In this document: in pieces, positions 48,539 to 58,680 of the stretch
Numbering within the stretch: position 1 is the first letter of the stretch
How the letters are laid out: each line of letters starts with the position of its first letter
Assembly (NCBI RefSeq): GCF_013394305.1
Contig: NZ_AP019810.1
Location: forward strand, 310,001 to 374,000
From: Enterococcus mundtii
GTDB lineage: Bacteria; Bacillota; Bacilli; Lactobacillales; Enterococcaceae
DNA length: 64,000 bases
Direction of reading: 5' to 3'
Program-made: the position numbers and the translations under genes
Notes under the pieces: model-generated
Database searches by the model: none
What the model was told of the DNA's origin: nothing
What the model saw: only the letters and a program-made list of their open reading frames with translations

Positions 48539-48757
48539 TTTTCCACTCCTTTTCTTTTTTATTGACACCGAGAGTATATCCCAAGAAAAGAAAGCGCTTA
48601 ATAAAAGGTGGAAATTCTCATGAAACGACTTTTTCTAAAATAAGAAAAGGAAATTCAATTATTTATTCATAAAAATTTTTGTATGTACAATTCAACATAA
48701 AACAACTATAAGAATGTATGCCGTACCAAAAATACGTCAAAAAAGCCGGGATTTTTT
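48539..48757. other. Gap between the EndoU gene and the ISL3 element
   Basis: Promoter zone of the EndoU gene and, at 48736-48757, the left half of the split argS terminator. No gene seen. Confidence 0.5.
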
Positions 48758-50271
48758 GGCTCTATAATTTATGGGACTGATGAATCAGAATTGATTCTTC
48801 AGTCCCATTTTCATTTTAGGTATTAAAAAACATATCGTTCTCTAGTATGATTAAATCACCACAAAATAAACAACTGAGAGGACGATATGCTATATGAATG
48901 ATTCTATCAAAAAAATGCTGAGAATAATAGAGAAAGATTTGATGATTACAGAGGTCTCTTACGAGACCCTTCAGAAGAAAAAGACGTTGGTCGTCGATGC
49001 TGTTCTCTCGCCTACTCCTCGTGCTTGTAGAAGTTGTGGTTCTACTGTGGTAGATGGAAACGGGAAAGCAATTATAGTGAAAAATGGAAAAAAAGAAACG
49101 ATTGTCCGTTTTGAACAATACAATCATATGCCTTTGGTTATGCGCCTAAAAAAGCAGCGCTATACCTGTAAAAACTGCCGAACCCATTGGACTGCTCAAA
49201 GTTATTTTGTCCAATCCAGACATTCAATCGCAAATCATGTTAGATATAAAATTGCTTCTTTACTGACTGAAAAAGTATCTTTATCTTTTATTGCGAAAAG
49301 CTGTCAGGTATCTTTGACCACTGTTATTCGTACATTGAAAGAGTTTAAAAGCTATTTACCAAAGCAATCTAAGAAGATTCTCCCAAGAGTATTGATGGTT
49401 GATGAATTTCGTTCGCATGCTTCCATAGAAGATAAAATGAGCTTTATTTGCGCAGATGGCGAAACAGGAAAATTAATAGATGTTTTGCCTACGCGTAAAT
49501 TACCTCGATTAACAAGCTATTTCTTAAAGTGTACCAATCCAGAAGAAGTAGAATTCTTGGTGACAGACATGAACGCCGCCTACTTCCAGCTCACCAAACG
49601 TGTTCTGCCAAATGCGAAAATAGTGATTGATCGGTTTCATATTGTCAAACACATGAATCAAGCGTTCAATGAGTTGCGTATCCGTGAAATGAATGAACTT
49701 CGTAAAGCAGGACAGAAAAGCCAGGCAGAAAAACTGAAAAAGAACTGGCGCTTTTTGCTAAAAAATCGTGCAAACATCAACCATTATGAATACAAAACAT
49801 GGAAAAGTTTCCGAGCACCAAAATACCCATTTCTTACTGAAGCAATGATGATTGATCGATTGCTTGAGTTTTCTACGCCCCTAAAGGAGGCGTATCCCTT
49901 TTTTCATGAATTAGTTGAAGCCTTTCGAGACAAAGACCCTGACTTATTTTTCTCCTTATTAGCAGAACTTCCCGAAACGTTGGATGACAGCTTTCGGGAA
50001 AAGCTTCAAAACCTTCTGACCTATGAAGAAGGCATCACCAACGCAATGATCTATCCTTATTCCAATGGAAAAATAGAAGCGAAGAATACCCACATAAAGA
50101 CAATGAAACGAGTATCCTACGGATTTAAATCATTCGAGAACATGAGAATTAGAATCTTTTTGATCAATCAATTAATCAAAGTAAGATAACAAAAAATCTG
50201 AGCCAGAATGAGGTTCATTCTGACCCAGATTTGATTTTGCACAACTCATCAGTCCTTATTGACAAAGAGCC
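48758..50271 (+). mobile_element. Complete ISL3-family insertion sequence
   Basis: 1,514 bp. The left end GGCTCTATAATTTATGGGACTGATGA and the inverted right end GGCTCTTTGTCAATAAGGACTGATGA form imperfect terminal repeats of ~26 bp. The flanks carry an exact 8-bp direct repeat GATTTTTT (48750-48757 and 50272-50279), the size made by ISL3 elements. A hairpin just inside the left end (GGGACTGA/TCAGTCCC) and one after the transposase gene (CAGAATGA/TTCATTCTG) would limit read-through. Intact transposase and clean duplication suggest a recent insertion. Confidence 0.93.
48894..50189 (+). CDS. tnp: ISL3-family transposase
   Basis: A 431-aa DDE transposase. The N-terminal zinc ribbon/HTH part has CRSCGS...CKNCRTHW, then an HTH (SFIAKSCQVSLTTVIRTL). 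The DDE core begins VLMVDEFRSH (first D); the second D is in FLVTDMNAAYF or VIDRFHIVKHMNQAF, and the C-terminal YSNGKIEAKNTHIKTMKRVSYGFKSFENMRIRI region carries the Glu and is the ISL3 hallmark. ATG 48894 with GAGAGGAC upstream. Full length, no frameshift. Confidence 0.95.
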   Translation: MNDSIKKMLRIIEKDLMITEVSYETLQKKKTLVVDAVLSPTPRACRSCGSTVVDGNGKAIIVKNGKKETIVRFEQYNHMPLVMRLKKQRYTCKNCRTHWTAQSYFVQSRHSIANHVRYKIASLLTEKVSLSFIAKSCQVSLTTVIRTLKEFKSYLPKQSKKILPRVLMVDEFRSHASIEDKMSFICADGETGKLIDVLPTRKLPRLTSYFLKCTNPEEVEFLVTDMNAAYFQLTKRVLPNAKIVIDRFHIVKHMNQAFNELRIREMNELRKAGQKSQAEKLKKNWRFLLKNRANINHYEYKTWKSFRAPKYPFLTEAMMIDRLLEFSTPLKEAYPFFHELVEAFRDKDPDLFFSLLAELPETLDDSFREKLQNLLTYEEGITNAMIYPYSNGKIEAKNTHIKTMKRVSYGFKSFENMRIRIFLINQLIKVR

Positions 50272-50416
50272 GATTTTTTCAAATCCCGACTTGGCTCGTT
50301 TCTAAAAGAAACCCTTCTAGATAAAAATCAATTCAATTGTAAAATATGCCATGGATTATTGACTGGAACATAACATTTAGATTTCTCTTCAGAAAATCTT
50401 TAAACAATGAAACTTT
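50272..50416 (-). terminator. argS terminator split by the ISL3 insertion
   Basis: Removing the element and one target copy rejoins GCCGGGATTT-TTTC-AAATCCCGACTTGGC, a minus-strand hairpin followed by TTTTTTG: the terminator expected downstream of argS. The insertion lies in its loop. The rest of this stretch (50300-50416) holds no gene. Confidence 0.7.
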
Positions 50417-52108
50417 TTACATTTTATCTGGTGCATGTAATCCTAATAGACGTAAGTCTTCTTTTAGTAAAACAGTGACAGCATAAACTAACGCTAAGCG
50501 CGCATCTTTTTGGTCATCATCCGCTAAGATTTTTGTATGTGCATAGTACTTATTGAACGCTTGTGCCAATTTGATCGCATGTTTTGCAATGATCGATGGC
50601 TCATATTTTTCACCAGCTTGAAGCACTGTTTCAGGATATTTCTGTACAAGCTTCACGACTTCCCAACTATTTTCGTCATTCAACGCATAAGCTTGATCTT
50701 TAGAAGGAACAAAACCTGCTTTGTCTAATAAACTCATCGCCCGAGCATGAGTATATTGGACATAAGGACCTGTTTCTCCTTCAAAACGAACCACTTCTTC
50801 TAAATTGAAGTCAAACGTATTCAAACGGTCATTTTTTAAATCGTGGAAAATAACAGCACCCACACCGACTTGTTTTGCGATGACATCTTTGTTTTCCAAA
50901 TCAGGATTCTTTTCACTGATTTGTTGTTTCGCTGAGTCGATTGCTTCATTCAATACTTCTTCTAGTAAAACGATCTTTCCTTTACGTGTCGATAGTTTTT
51001 TACCACCTTGTGTGATCAAACCAAACGGGATATGGTGCATATCATCTGCCCAGTCAAAACCTAGTTCTTTCAAGACAGCTTTCAATTGTTTAAAGTGATA
51101 ACTTTGTTCATTACCAACTACGTATAGTGATTGACTAAAATCATACGTACGTTTACGGTATAGTGCAGCTGCCAAATCACGCGTAATATAAAGTGTCGCA
51201 CCATCTGATTTTTTGATCAAGGCAGGATTTAGATCATAAGCAGATAAGTCAACGATTTCTGCACCTTTGTCTTCTTGTAAGAGATGTTTTTCTTCTAGTA
51301 ATTCGACGATTTCATCCATCTTGTCATTGTAGAAAGCTTCCCCGTTCAATGAATCAAAACGAACTTCTAACAAGTCATAGATCTTGTTGAATTCTTTCAT
51401 TGATTCGTCACGGAACCATTGCCATAACTCCATCGCTTCTTCGTCGCCTTCTTCTAGACGCTTGAACCAAGAACGAGCTTCATCATTCAATTCAGGTTGT
51501 GTTTCAGCTTCTTCGTGGAATTGGACATATAGACGCAATAATTCATTGATTGGTTCAGCTTTTACAGATTCAGCAGATCCCCATTTTTTGTAGGCAACGA
51601 TCAGTTTTCCAAATTGTGTACCCCAGTCTCCTAAATGGTTGATACGTACTGGTTGATAACCTAATTTTTCCATAATAAAGCCAATTGAGTTTCCGATTAC
51701 TGTCGAACGTAAGTGACCCATTGAAATTGGTTTTGCAATGTTTGGTGAAGACATATCGATTGGCACGCTTCCTTGGTTACCGATCGTGCTATCCCCATAG
51801 TGTTCTTTTTCTTTTACTACTGTAGCTAACACTTGCTTACTGATGATCTCTTTGTTCATAAAGAAGTTCAAGTATGGTCCGACGACTTCGATTTTTTCAA
51901 AATTTGTTGCATCGATTTTCTCAGCAAGATCCGCTGCGATCTGTTGTGGTGCTTTGCGGAAGATTTTTGCTAAAGAGAACGTTGGAAATGCGACATCTCC
52001 ATGGTCCGCTGATTTTGGATTTTCAAGTAATTGTGCGACTTGCTCCAACGTCAAGTCATCTTGTACGACTTCATATAGTGCTTTTGCAACAACATCTTTG
52101 TTATTCAT
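50417..52108 (-). CDS. argS: Arginyl-tRNA synthetase
   Basis: A 563-aa class I synthetase. The HIGH-type motif is [13 protein letters not shown] ([15 protein letters not shown]), and the KMSKS-like site is [13 protein letters not shown]; the N-terminal Add-1 domain and C-terminal DALR anticodon domain ([22 protein letters not shown], then [19 protein letters not shown]) are present. It charges tRNA-Arg and is controlled by the T-box leader directly upstream. AGGAGGAAAATAA precedes ATG 52108. Confidence 0.97.
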   Translation of the reverse strand: MNNKDVVAKALYEVVQDDLTLEQVAQLLENPKSADHGDVAFPTFSLAKIFRKAPQQIAADLAEKIDATNFEKIEVVGPYLNFFMNKEIISKQVLATVVKEKEHYGDSTIGNQGSVPIDMSSPNIAKPISMGHLRSTVIGNSIGFIMEKLGYQPVRINHLGDWGTQFGKLIVAYKKWGSAESVKAEPINELLRLYVQFHEEAETQPELNDEARSWFKRLEEGDEEAMELWQWFRDESMKEFNKIYDLLEVRFDSLNGEAFYNDKMDEIVELLEEKHLLQEDKGAEIVDLSAYDLNPALIKKSDGATLYITRDLAAALYRKRTYDFSQSLYVVGNEQSYHFKQLKAVLKELGFDWADDMHHIPFGLITQGGKKLSTRKGKIVLLEEVLNEAIDSAKQQISEKNPDLENKDVIAKQVGVGAVIFHDLKNDRLNTFDFNLEEVVRFEGETGPYVQYTHARAMSLLDKAGFVPSKDQAYALNDENSWEVVKLVQKYPETVLQAGEKYEPSIIAKHAIKLAQAFNKYYAHTKILADDDQKDARLALVYAVTVLLKEDLRLLGLHAPDKM

Positions 52109-52147
52109 TTATTTTCCTCCTACATATTGTTTGCTGTAAAACAAAAA

Positions 52148-52385
52148 ATCTCTAGCAAATCCATATTTCCTATGAATTTACTAGAGACGAGAATTCCCGC
52201 GGTACCACTCCAATTGTCCTAAAAAAGGACCTGCTCGATCTGATATCGGTAGACGACCGTCTGTCAAAGACAGAGTTCTCCAAGTGCGCTTCATTGGGAT
52301 TTGTCCGTCCGGCTTCCACTCTACCCAGACTCGCTTTGAACGAAATGACACCAATTACTCTCTTGTTCAGCAAACGTTGCTCTTA
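52148..52385 (-). promoter_or_regulatory. T-box riboswitch of argS
   Basis: The minus-strand leader contains the T-box sequence TTGGAGTGGTACCGCGGG (about 52196-52213), followed by the terminator hairpin TCTCTAGTAAAT...ATTTGCTAGAGA (52150-52187) and a T run. Upstream is stem I with GAGAG near 52365 and, on its 3' side, GAAGCGCACTTGG, where CGC (Arg) followed by A is the likely specifier. Uncharged tRNA-Arg would stabilise the antiterminator and switch on argS. Confidence 0.92.
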
Positions 52386-52483
52386 TTTAACTTGATTTGA
52401 ATTATAGCAGATATCCAATCTCCTGGCTAGAGTTTTCTTCATAAATAAACGGTGTTCGAAAAGCTGACCTTCAACAATAAGCT
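52386..52483. repeat. Partial dispersed intergenic repeat, copy C
   Basis: AAACGGTGTTCGAAAAGCTGACCTTCAACAATAAGCT (52447-52483 region) matches the first ~40 bp of the reverse complement of copy B1 (31700-31813) almost base for base, and copy A more loosely. The rest of the unit is missing. The remaining bases are the argS promoter zone. Confidence 0.55.
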
Positions 52484-52531
52484 AAAATGTCCAGGAGGTC
52501 TAAAGGAGATTAAAAACCAACTGGACATTTT
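52484..52531 (-). terminator. Terminator of arcC
   Basis: AAAATGTCCAG (52484-52494) pairs perfectly with CTGGACATTTT (52521-52531); loop of 26 nt. It lies 36 bp after the arcC stop. Confidence 0.75.
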
Positions 52532-52566
52532 ATACACATGGTCATGGTAAAACGATAAAAAGTTTC

Positions 52567-53520
52567 TTACGCTTCATCAGCAACAATGATTGTTCCTTCT
52601 TCTGAAGCTAATAGATTTTCAATATTTTCTAAGGAAGTAATAATTGCTTTCCCAGTAGGACGAGCCTCAACAAAGGCAATCGCTGCTTCCACTTTTGGCA
52701 ACATGCTTCCTGGAGCAAATTGGTTTTCAGCAATATACTGTTTCATTTCTGAAACACCAACTGTTTCTAATTTCTTTTGATCTGGTTTTTGATAATTTAC
52801 GTAGACATTATCGACACCCGTCAACACGATCAATAGATCTGCACCAATGATCTCTGCTAATTTTTCAGAAGCAAAATCTTTATCGATAACAGCTTCTTTT
52901 CCTTCAAGACCTGTTGCAGTTTCCACTACTGGAATACCGCCACCACCTACAGAAATGGTGATTACGCCTTGTTCCACTAATGTTTGGATGACTCGAGCTT
53001 CTTTGATTGAGATTGGTTTTGGAGAAGCAACGACCTTACGCCAACCACGTCCTGCATCTTCTTTGAATGTTACAGAAGAGTCTGCTTTCATCTGATCATT
53101 CGCTTCTTCTTCTGTATAGAACGGTCCAACTGGTTTGCTTGGATTTTTGAACGATGGATCATTTTCATCAACGATGACTTGTGTCACTAACGAAACGACA
53201 TCTTTATCGATTCCTTTTTCCTTCAACACTTCGCCCATCGCATTTTGCAACCAATAGCCAATTGAACCTTCCGTCATCGCCACACATGTATCTAATGGCA
53301 TTGCCGGTGTTTTTTCTGAATCAGCCGCTTGTTGTTGGATCAATAAATTCCCAACTTGAGGACCATTACCATGTGAGATGATCAATTCATCTCCTTGTTC
53401 AATAAATTTCACTAAGTATTTTGCTGTTTCCATCAATGCGTCTTGTTGCGCTTTTGCACTTGCATCTGTTGATAAAATCGCGTTTCCGCCTAATGCAACA
53501 ACCACTTTTCTGTTTGCCAT
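52567..53520 (-). CDS. arcC: Carbamate kinase
   Basis: A 317-aa amino-acid kinase: [36 protein letters not shown] (N-terminal phosphate loop region), [10 protein letters not shown]-type motif ([12 protein letters not shown]) and [13 protein letters not shown]. It makes ATP from carbamoyl phosphate, the energy-yielding last step of the arginine deiminase pathway. Follows arcB, separated by a stem-loop. Confidence 0.96.
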   Translation of the reverse strand: MANRKVVVALGGNAILSTDASAKAQQDALMETAKYLVKFIEQGDELIISHGNGPQVGNLLIQQQAADSEKTPAMPLDTCVAMTEGSIGYWLQNAMGEVLKEKGIDKDVVSLVTQVIVDENDPSFKNPSKPVGPFYTEEEANDQMKADSSVTFKEDAGRGWRKVVASPKPISIKEARVIQTLVEQGVITISVGGGGIPVVETATGLEGKEAVIDKDFASEKLAEIIGADLLIVLTGVDNVYVNYQKPDQKKLETVGVSEMKQYIAENQFAPGSMLPKVEAAIAFVEARPTGKAIITSLENIENLLASEEGTIIVADEA

Positions 53521-53565
53521 GTCTATCTCCCTTTCTTTCAGAACATTCTGAATTTTACCGATGAC

Positions 53566-53613
53566 AAAACAAGCCAGCGTTCTTTCTGAACGATCCTCAC
53601 GCTGACTCGTTTT
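53566..53613 (-). terminator. Stem-loop between arcB and arcC
   Basis: AAAACAAGCCAGCGT pairs with ACGCTGACTCGTTTT with two mismatches; GTTTTG follows on the minus strand. Partial terminator or mRNA-stability element. Confidence 0.6.
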
Positions 53614-53633
53614 GATTATTTACTTGTTAGTTG

Positions 53634-54653
53634 TTACACACGAGGAATGAATAAGTTTCCTAGTGTTGCTGCCATGATTGCTTTGATTGAGTGCATACGG
53701 TTTTCTGCTTGCTCAAATTGACGTGCATATTTACTGCGGAATACTTCGTCTGTTACTTCCATTTCAGTGATGCCGAAGCGTTCTTTCATTTGTTCACCGT
53801 AAACTGTCTTCGTATCATGGAATGCTGGTAAGCAGTGTAAGAAGATCAAACGATCTGTATTGTTTGTTTTTTCGATCATATCCATATTGATTTGGTAAGG
53901 TTTCAATAATTTGATACGTTCTTCAAATTTATCTTCTTCACCCATTGATACCCAAACGTCTGAGTAAAGAACGTCTGCTCCGTCTACCCCTTTAGCAACA
54001 TCGTCAGTGATCATTAATTGTGCACCTGATTTCGCTGCAAACTCTTCAGCCATTTTCACGATTTCTTCTTCAGGTTGTAATTCTTTTGGTGCAACGATAC
54101 GCATATTTGTTCCTAAGATCGCACCTGTTACTAACAATGAGTTCGCCATGTTGTTACGTCCATCGCCACAATAAGCAACTGTGATGCCTTCCACTTTACC
54201 GAAGTTTTCTTGGATCGTTAAGAAGTCAGCGATCATTTGAGTTGGGTGCCATTCATCAGTTAAACCATTCCATACAGGTACGCCTGAGAATTCAGCTAAT
54301 TCTTCCACCATTTTTTGGCTGAAACCACGGAACTCGATTCCGTCAAACATACTACCTAATACTTTGGCAGTATCTTCTGTAGATTCTTTTTTACCTAATT
54401 GGATGTCATTTGCACCTAAATACTCTGGATGCGCACCAAGATCGATTGCTGCCGTTGTAAATGCTGCACGTGTACGTGTTGATGTTTTTTCAAATAGTAA
54501 TGCAATGTTTTTTCCTTCTAAGTAATGATGTGGGATGCCACGTTTTTTCAAATCTTTCAAGTGTTGAGAAAAGTCGATCAAATATTGTAACTCTTCCTTT
54601 GTAAAATCTTTTTCTGCTAATAAACTTCTTCCTTGAAATACTGATTCTTTCAT
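53634..54653 (-). CDS. arcB: Ornithine carbamoyltransferase (catabolic)
   Basis: A 339-aa enzyme. The carbamoyl-phosphate site is [12 protein letters not shown] (residues ~54-65), with HPTQ at [10 protein letters not shown] and the ornithine/catalytic Cys loop [10 protein letters not shown]. It converts citrulline and phosphate into ornithine and carbamoyl phosphate. Context (arcA upstream, arcC downstream) makes it the catabolic form. GGAGAATG-type ribosome site before ATG 54653. Confidence 0.96.
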   Translation of the reverse strand: MKESVFQGRSLLAEKDFTKEELQYLIDFSQHLKDLKKRGIPHHYLEGKNIALLFEKTSTRTRAAFTTAAIDLGAHPEYLGANDIQLGKKESTEDTAKVLGSMFDGIEFRGFSQKMVEELAEFSGVPVWNGLTDEWHPTQMIADFLTIQENFGKVEGITVAYCGDGRNNMANSLLVTGAILGTNMRIVAPKELQPEEEIVKMAEEFAAKSGAQLMITDDVAKGVDGADVLYSDVWVSMGEEDKFEERIKLLKPYQINMDMIEKTNNTDRLIFLHCLPAFHDTKTVYGEQMKERFGITEMEVTDEVFRSKYARQFEQAENRMHSIKAIMAATLGNLFIPRV

Positions 54654-54721
54654 ATGAACATTCTCCTTTAAAATTGTATTCTATTTGATAGTACATAAAG
54701 CACTTGGTATTAAGAGGAAAT

Positions 54722-54751
54722 CTGATGGCAGCTGACAGTGACTGCCATCAG
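54722..54751 (-). other. Stem-loop between arcA and arcB
   Basis: CTGATGGCAG (54722-54731) pairs perfectly with CTGCCATCAG (54742-54751), 10-nt loop. No T run follows, so it is more likely an mRNA-processing or stability element than a terminator. Confidence 0.6.
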
Positions 54752-54758
54752 GATTAAA

Positions 54759-55988
54759 CTATTTTAAATCTTCACGAACTAATGGTTGGCTCATGCAACG
54801 AGGGCCACCACGACCGCGTGACAATTCACTTGAAGTGATTTCCAATACTTTGATGCCGTAGCTTCTCAATAATTCGTTTGATACATAGTTACGATTGTAA
54901 GTAACTACCACCCCTGGAGCAATCGCTAATGTGTTTGAGCCATCATTCCATTGTTCACGAGGTGCAACAATCGCATCGCCATTACCTGTTGGGATCAATA
55001 CAAGATCATCTAACCCTAAAACTGATTTCAATGACTCTTGTAAATCATCTGAATGAGAAATTTTGATATCATCGCCAGCTTGTTCAATTGTAAAGACGTC
55101 CATTTTTCCTTCTTTACTTTGGATCGCTGGATGGATTGTGAATTTATCATGGTCAACCATAGTAAATACTGTATCTAAATGCATCATGGCACGATTATTC
55201 GGGATCTTGATTGCCAAGACTTTTTCAAATCCTGCATTTTTCGCAAATAAGTGACGTGCTAAACGCTCAATCGCTTTTGCATTTGTTCTTTGTGAGATAC
55301 CCACAGCGACAACTGTGTCACTAAGGATCAATTCATCCCCACCTTCGATATGATCTGGATTTTCGCGATCCAACCATACGTCAACCCCTTTATTTGCAAA
55401 ACGTGGGTGGTGGTTCAAAATGTATTCTGTGAACATTGACTCACGACGACGTGCTTCAAATGCCATTTTATTGATTGTCATCCCATTCCCCATTGAAGCG
55501 GAAGGGTCCCTTGTAAAGTATAGGTTTGGCATTGGATCCATGTAGAAAGGATAGTCGTCATCAGATGATAAATCGTATAAACTACGTGATTTCACATCGA
55601 TATCTTTTGTACGGACACCCGCCATGATCTTATCTACCATATCTTGAGTTTCCATTGATAGAAGGAACTCATGAAGACCATCTCTAACAGCATTAGATGC
55701 AATAAAAGATTCATCTAACATTTTATTTAAAAATTCCTCTTTGACATTACCTGCATCGATTGCTTCAGCCGCTAATTTTTCTAAATATAATGTTTCAGCG
55801 CCTTCACTTTGGAGCACTTGTGCAAATTCATCATGCTCAGCTTGTGCAATCGGTAGATACGGAATGTCGTCGAACAACAAACGATCCATAATATCAGGCG
55901 TTAGATTTTCCACTTCTTGACCAGGTCGTTTTAATAATACTGTCTTTAACTTTCCTATCTCAGAGAAAACGTGAATCGGTTTATCCAT
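54759..55988 (-). CDS. arcA: Arginine deiminase
   Basis: A 409-aa enzyme of the guanidine-modifying superfamily. The N-terminal signature is [43 protein letters not shown], then [20 protein letters not shown] with the catalytic His, and the C-terminal [17 protein letters not shown] with the nucleophile Cys. It converts arginine to citrulline and ammonia. First gene of the arc set; a CcpA-type site and AT-rich promoter lie upstream, opposite the regulator gene. Confidence 0.97.
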   Translation of the reverse strand: MDKPIHVFSEIGKLKTVLLKRPGQEVENLTPDIMDRLLFDDIPYLPIAQAEHDEFAQVLQSEGAETLYLEKLAAEAIDAGNVKEEFLNKMLDESFIASNAVRDGLHEFLLSMETQDMVDKIMAGVRTKDIDVKSRSLYDLSSDDDYPFYMDPMPNLYFTRDPSASMGNGMTINKMAFEARRRESMFTEYILNHHPRFANKGVDVWLDRENPDHIEGGDELILSDTVVAVGISQRTNAKAIERLARHLFAKNAGFEKVLAIKIPNNRAMMHLDTVFTMVDHDKFTIHPAIQSKEGKMDVFTIEQAGDDIKISHSDDLQESLKSVLGLDDLVLIPTGNGDAIVAPREQWNDGSNTLAIAPGVVVTYNRNYVSNELLRSYGIKVLEITSSELSRGRGGPRCMSQPLVREDLK

Positions 55989-56447
55989 GTTGTGTTGCCT
56001 CCTTCGTTTTGATTACATACTTAGAATAAACTGCTTTTGTAATCACTTTCATGCTTTTCTCGCATTTAAAAAGAGAAGAATCTCTCATTATTAAAGCTTA
56101 ATTAAATAATTACACATTTTTGCATCTTTTATTAATAATTTCTCTTTTTTTTATACTGAAAACTCTCTCAAAAAAATTTTTATTCATCAAAAAAATTTTT
56201 TTGTATATTTTTAAATCCCATTTAAATTAAGGTTGTTAGCGTTTACTTTATGTATATTATTTGTTTTTTATACACTTTTATGATCACTCATCAAATTATA
56301 TTCATCTGTTTTGTATAAATCCTACATAATAACAAACGCAATTAATATTTTACAAAATATAGCTTTTCTCGGAATGTATTATGGCTTTACAAAAGAAATA
56401 AAAGAAGTCACAATAGAAGGAGAGAATTATAGGAAGCAGGGATGTTC
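55989..56447. promoter_or_regulatory. Divergent arcA/arcR control region
   Basis: TGTTAGCGTTTACT (56234-56247; reverse AGTAAACGCTAACA) closely matches the CcpA cre consensus, fitting catabolite repression of the arc genes. Several AT-rich elements (e.g. TGCAAAAATGTGTAATTATTTAATTA on the minus strand near 56105) resemble ARG boxes but I cannot define them with certainty. No gene seen. Confidence 0.55.
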
Positions 56448-57149
56448 ATGCGTGTAAATAAAATCGATTATCATTTTTCTAAACTCAGATATCAACCTGA
56501 TTTTGAACACTTTACTGATGAGGAATTTGAAGAAATCAAAGAGCAGACTGTCCTACGTTCATATAAGAAAGGACAAGTGCTTTTTGATGAAGGAGATGAG
56601 CGGCAACGTTTCTATGTCTTAACAGAAGGATTGATCCGTTTAGAGCGTTATGACGAAAGTGCTACTTATTACTACTATGATTATGTCACAGCAAATAATC
56701 TCTTTCCAATGTCTGGTATTTTTGAAGAAGAACCTTATACGTATACAGCACAAGCCATGACAGATATCGAGACTTTTTATTTTCCTGTAGCTTGTTATGA
56801 AAAAATTGTCAAAAACAACCCCAATCAATTGATTTACATGATCCAGAAGTTAGGAAAAGTCGTTCAGATGCACGAACTACGCATTCAAATCGGCTTGACC
56901 TCCAGTGCATTTGACCGAGTGAAACAAAACTTATTTGTTTTAAAAGAAGAATTAGGAATCCCTACAGAAGACGGTCATATATCGATACCCTATCCGATCA
57001 CGTTGAAAGAACTAGCAGTCAATAGTGGTACCACTCGTGAAACCGCCGGACAGGTGATCAAACAGCTGAAAGACTCCGGCTTGGTGAATTATGACAAGAA
57101 GCGGTTCACGTTTTGTAAGGAGGCAGTGACACCGGGATGGCGGGAGTGA
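56448..57149 (+). CDS. arcR: Crp/Fnr-family regulator of the arc genes
   Basis: A 233-aa protein: an N-terminal cyclic-nucleotide-type sensor barrel (RSYKKGQVLFDEGDERQRFYVL, EGLIRLERYDES) and a C-terminal HTH (LKELAVNSGTTRETAGQVIKQLKD). It lacks the four-Cys cluster of FNR. Homologues next to arc genes in enterococci, streptococci and staphylococci activate the arginine deiminase pathway. ATG 56448 has AGGG six bases upstream; an ATG two codons earlier is also possible. Divergent from arcA. Confidence 0.85.
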   Translation: MRVNKIDYHFSKLRYQPDFEHFTDEEFEEIKEQTVLRSYKKGQVLFDEGDERQRFYVLTEGLIRLERYDESATYYYYDYVTANNLFPMSGIFEEEPYTYTAQAMTDIETFYFPVACYEKIVKNNPNQLIYMIQKLGKVVQMHELRIQIGLTSSAFDRVKQNLFVLKEELGIPTEDGHISIPYPITLKELAVNSGTTRETAGQVIKQLKDSGLVNYDKKRFTFCKEAVTPGWRE

Positions 57150-57180
57150 TTCTTTGCCATCCTCTACTATAAATATTAAT

Positions 57181-57227
57181 AAATGAGCCAAAGGTATTTG
57201 ACAATATCCACTACCTTTGGCTCATTT
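57181..57227 (+). terminator. Terminator of arcR, shared with the polysaccharide operon
   Basis: AAATGAGCCAAAGGTA pairs perfectly with TACCTTTGGCTCATTT, followed by TTTT. A tracts on the other side let it serve the convergent minus-strand operon too. Confidence 0.9.
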
Positions 57228-57257
57228 TTTGATAAATAAAAAGAAGTAAGTAATCAG

Positions 57258-58676
57258 TCACTTACTTCTTCTCTCTTGTATAAATGAAACAATAGGATTT
57301 GTTCTCATTACTACTGTAAAGATAAAATACAGGGTAATAGCAATTAAACCTTGTACTATATTAGTTATTAAACTTGCTTGCATAGAATTAGTCAATATTC
57401 TGGTGATAATCATCATTGCAAGTGCTGAAATAAAATAAATACTTATTCGCCGAAAATTAAAAGAAAAGTTAGTAGATTTGAGAAACGAGCGCACTCTTAC
57501 TGCAGTAACAAAGAATTCAGCCAATAAATTAGAAATGACAACTCCAAAAAAACCAACAGTTGGTAGTAAGATTAGATTACTGATAATGTTTATACCTGCA
57601 CCAATAATCACAGATTTATTATATTCTCTAACTTTACCTATAGGAATAAGGTACTGTCTTGAAACAGCCATACCTAGCGGAATAATTACTATTAAAGGAG
57701 TAAAAAATGGGATAACATTATTAATAAATAAAAACTTTTCCCCAAAAAACCATGGAACAAGCTTATCATATACAGTTAACATCCCAAACATGATCGGTAA
57801 ACTAAAAAACAACTGTAGATCAATCGTTTTATCCATCAGCTCTACAATTCGCTCAACATTTTTTTTAGCAAACAAACCACTCATATGTGGAAGTAAAACA
57901 ATATCAAGTGTAGTGATGATTGTTATAAACACTGTATTTAAGGTGAGTGAGTTTGTATAAAATCCAACTGCTGAAGCCCCTATGAATAAGCCTAATAAGG
58001 TCTTATTTAAATTCGTATATAAGGTAATCGCTACTTGGGGTATAAAGAATTCAAACGAGCCTTTGATGTGACTAAAACTTTTTTTTAGATTTATTTTTTG
58101 AAATGTTATATAAGGTTTGATAAAGAACCAAACTAACACTTGTGAAACAAATATACCAGCTGTTTGGATCAAAATATAGATACCTACATCATTTGAATCT
58201 TTAATAAAAAGCAGTATCAACACAAAAGTAATTATTTGAACGAATAAACTCGATACACTAGTTAACTTAAAATCTTCAATTCCCATAAAGAACCATGATA
58301 TATCAAAAAGCACTGCTAAAATGGTTAAACTTTGAAAATAAAAATAATTACTGTTAGGTAAGAAACTGACAACAGCAATGTAGATAAAAAATACTGCTAA
58401 TGTCAATATCGCTTTAAATACAACAATTTCCCAAAATAATTTAGAAATGTCCTCTTGTCGATTATACGCAAGTGCGATTTCTCTATTCCCATACATAGCT
58501 ACACCTAAGCTAGCAACTAGTACAAAATATTGTGCGATTGAATTGGTATAGTTGAAGATCCCTATTCCAGCAGGACCTAACGCCATAGATACTATAGGTA
58601 TGGTTATAATTGGAATAACGATTTTCATTATCTGGAATATGGATTGATAAATGAAATTACGAGCTATGTTTTTCAC
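57258..58676 (-). CDS. Wzx-type polysaccharide flippase
   Basis: A 472-aa membrane protein with 12-14 hydrophobic helices of the MOP/Wzx family. It begins NFIYQSIFQIMKIVIPIITIPI and SMALGPAGIGIFNYTNSIAQYF, the usual signature of O-antigen/capsule repeat-unit flippases. It would move undecaprenyl-linked repeat units across the membrane. Last gene of the operon, 4 bp after the UDP-glucose dehydrogenase-type gene. AT-rich like its neighbours. Confidence 0.92.
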   Translation of the reverse strand: MKNIARNFIYQSIFQIMKIVIPIITIPIVSMALGPAGIGIFNYTNSIAQYFVLVASLGVAMYGNREIALAYNRQEDISKLFWEIVVFKAILTLAVFFIYIAVVSFLPNSNYFYFQSLTILAVLFDISWFFMGIEDFKLTSVSSLFVQIITFVLILLFIKDSNDVGIYILIQTAGIFVSQVLVWFFIKPYITFQKINLKKSFSHIKGSFEFFIPQVAITLYTNLNKTLLGLFIGASAVGFYTNSLTLNTVFITIITTLDIVLLPHMSGLFAKKNVERIVELMDKTIDLQLFFSLPIMFGMLTVYDKLVPWFFGEKFLFINNVIPFFTPLIVIIPLGMAVSRQYLIPIGKVREYNKSVIIGAGINIISNLILLPTVGFFGVVISNLLAEFFVTAVRVRSFLKSTNFSFNFRRISIYFISALAMMIITRILTNSMQASLITNIVQGLIAITLYFIFTVVMRTNPIVSFIQERRSK

Positions 58677-58680
58677 TCAA

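Noticed and set aside
52170-52373. A 67-codon minus-strand frame upstream of argS
   Set aside because: It lies entirely inside the T-box leader RNA, whose structure explains the sequence.
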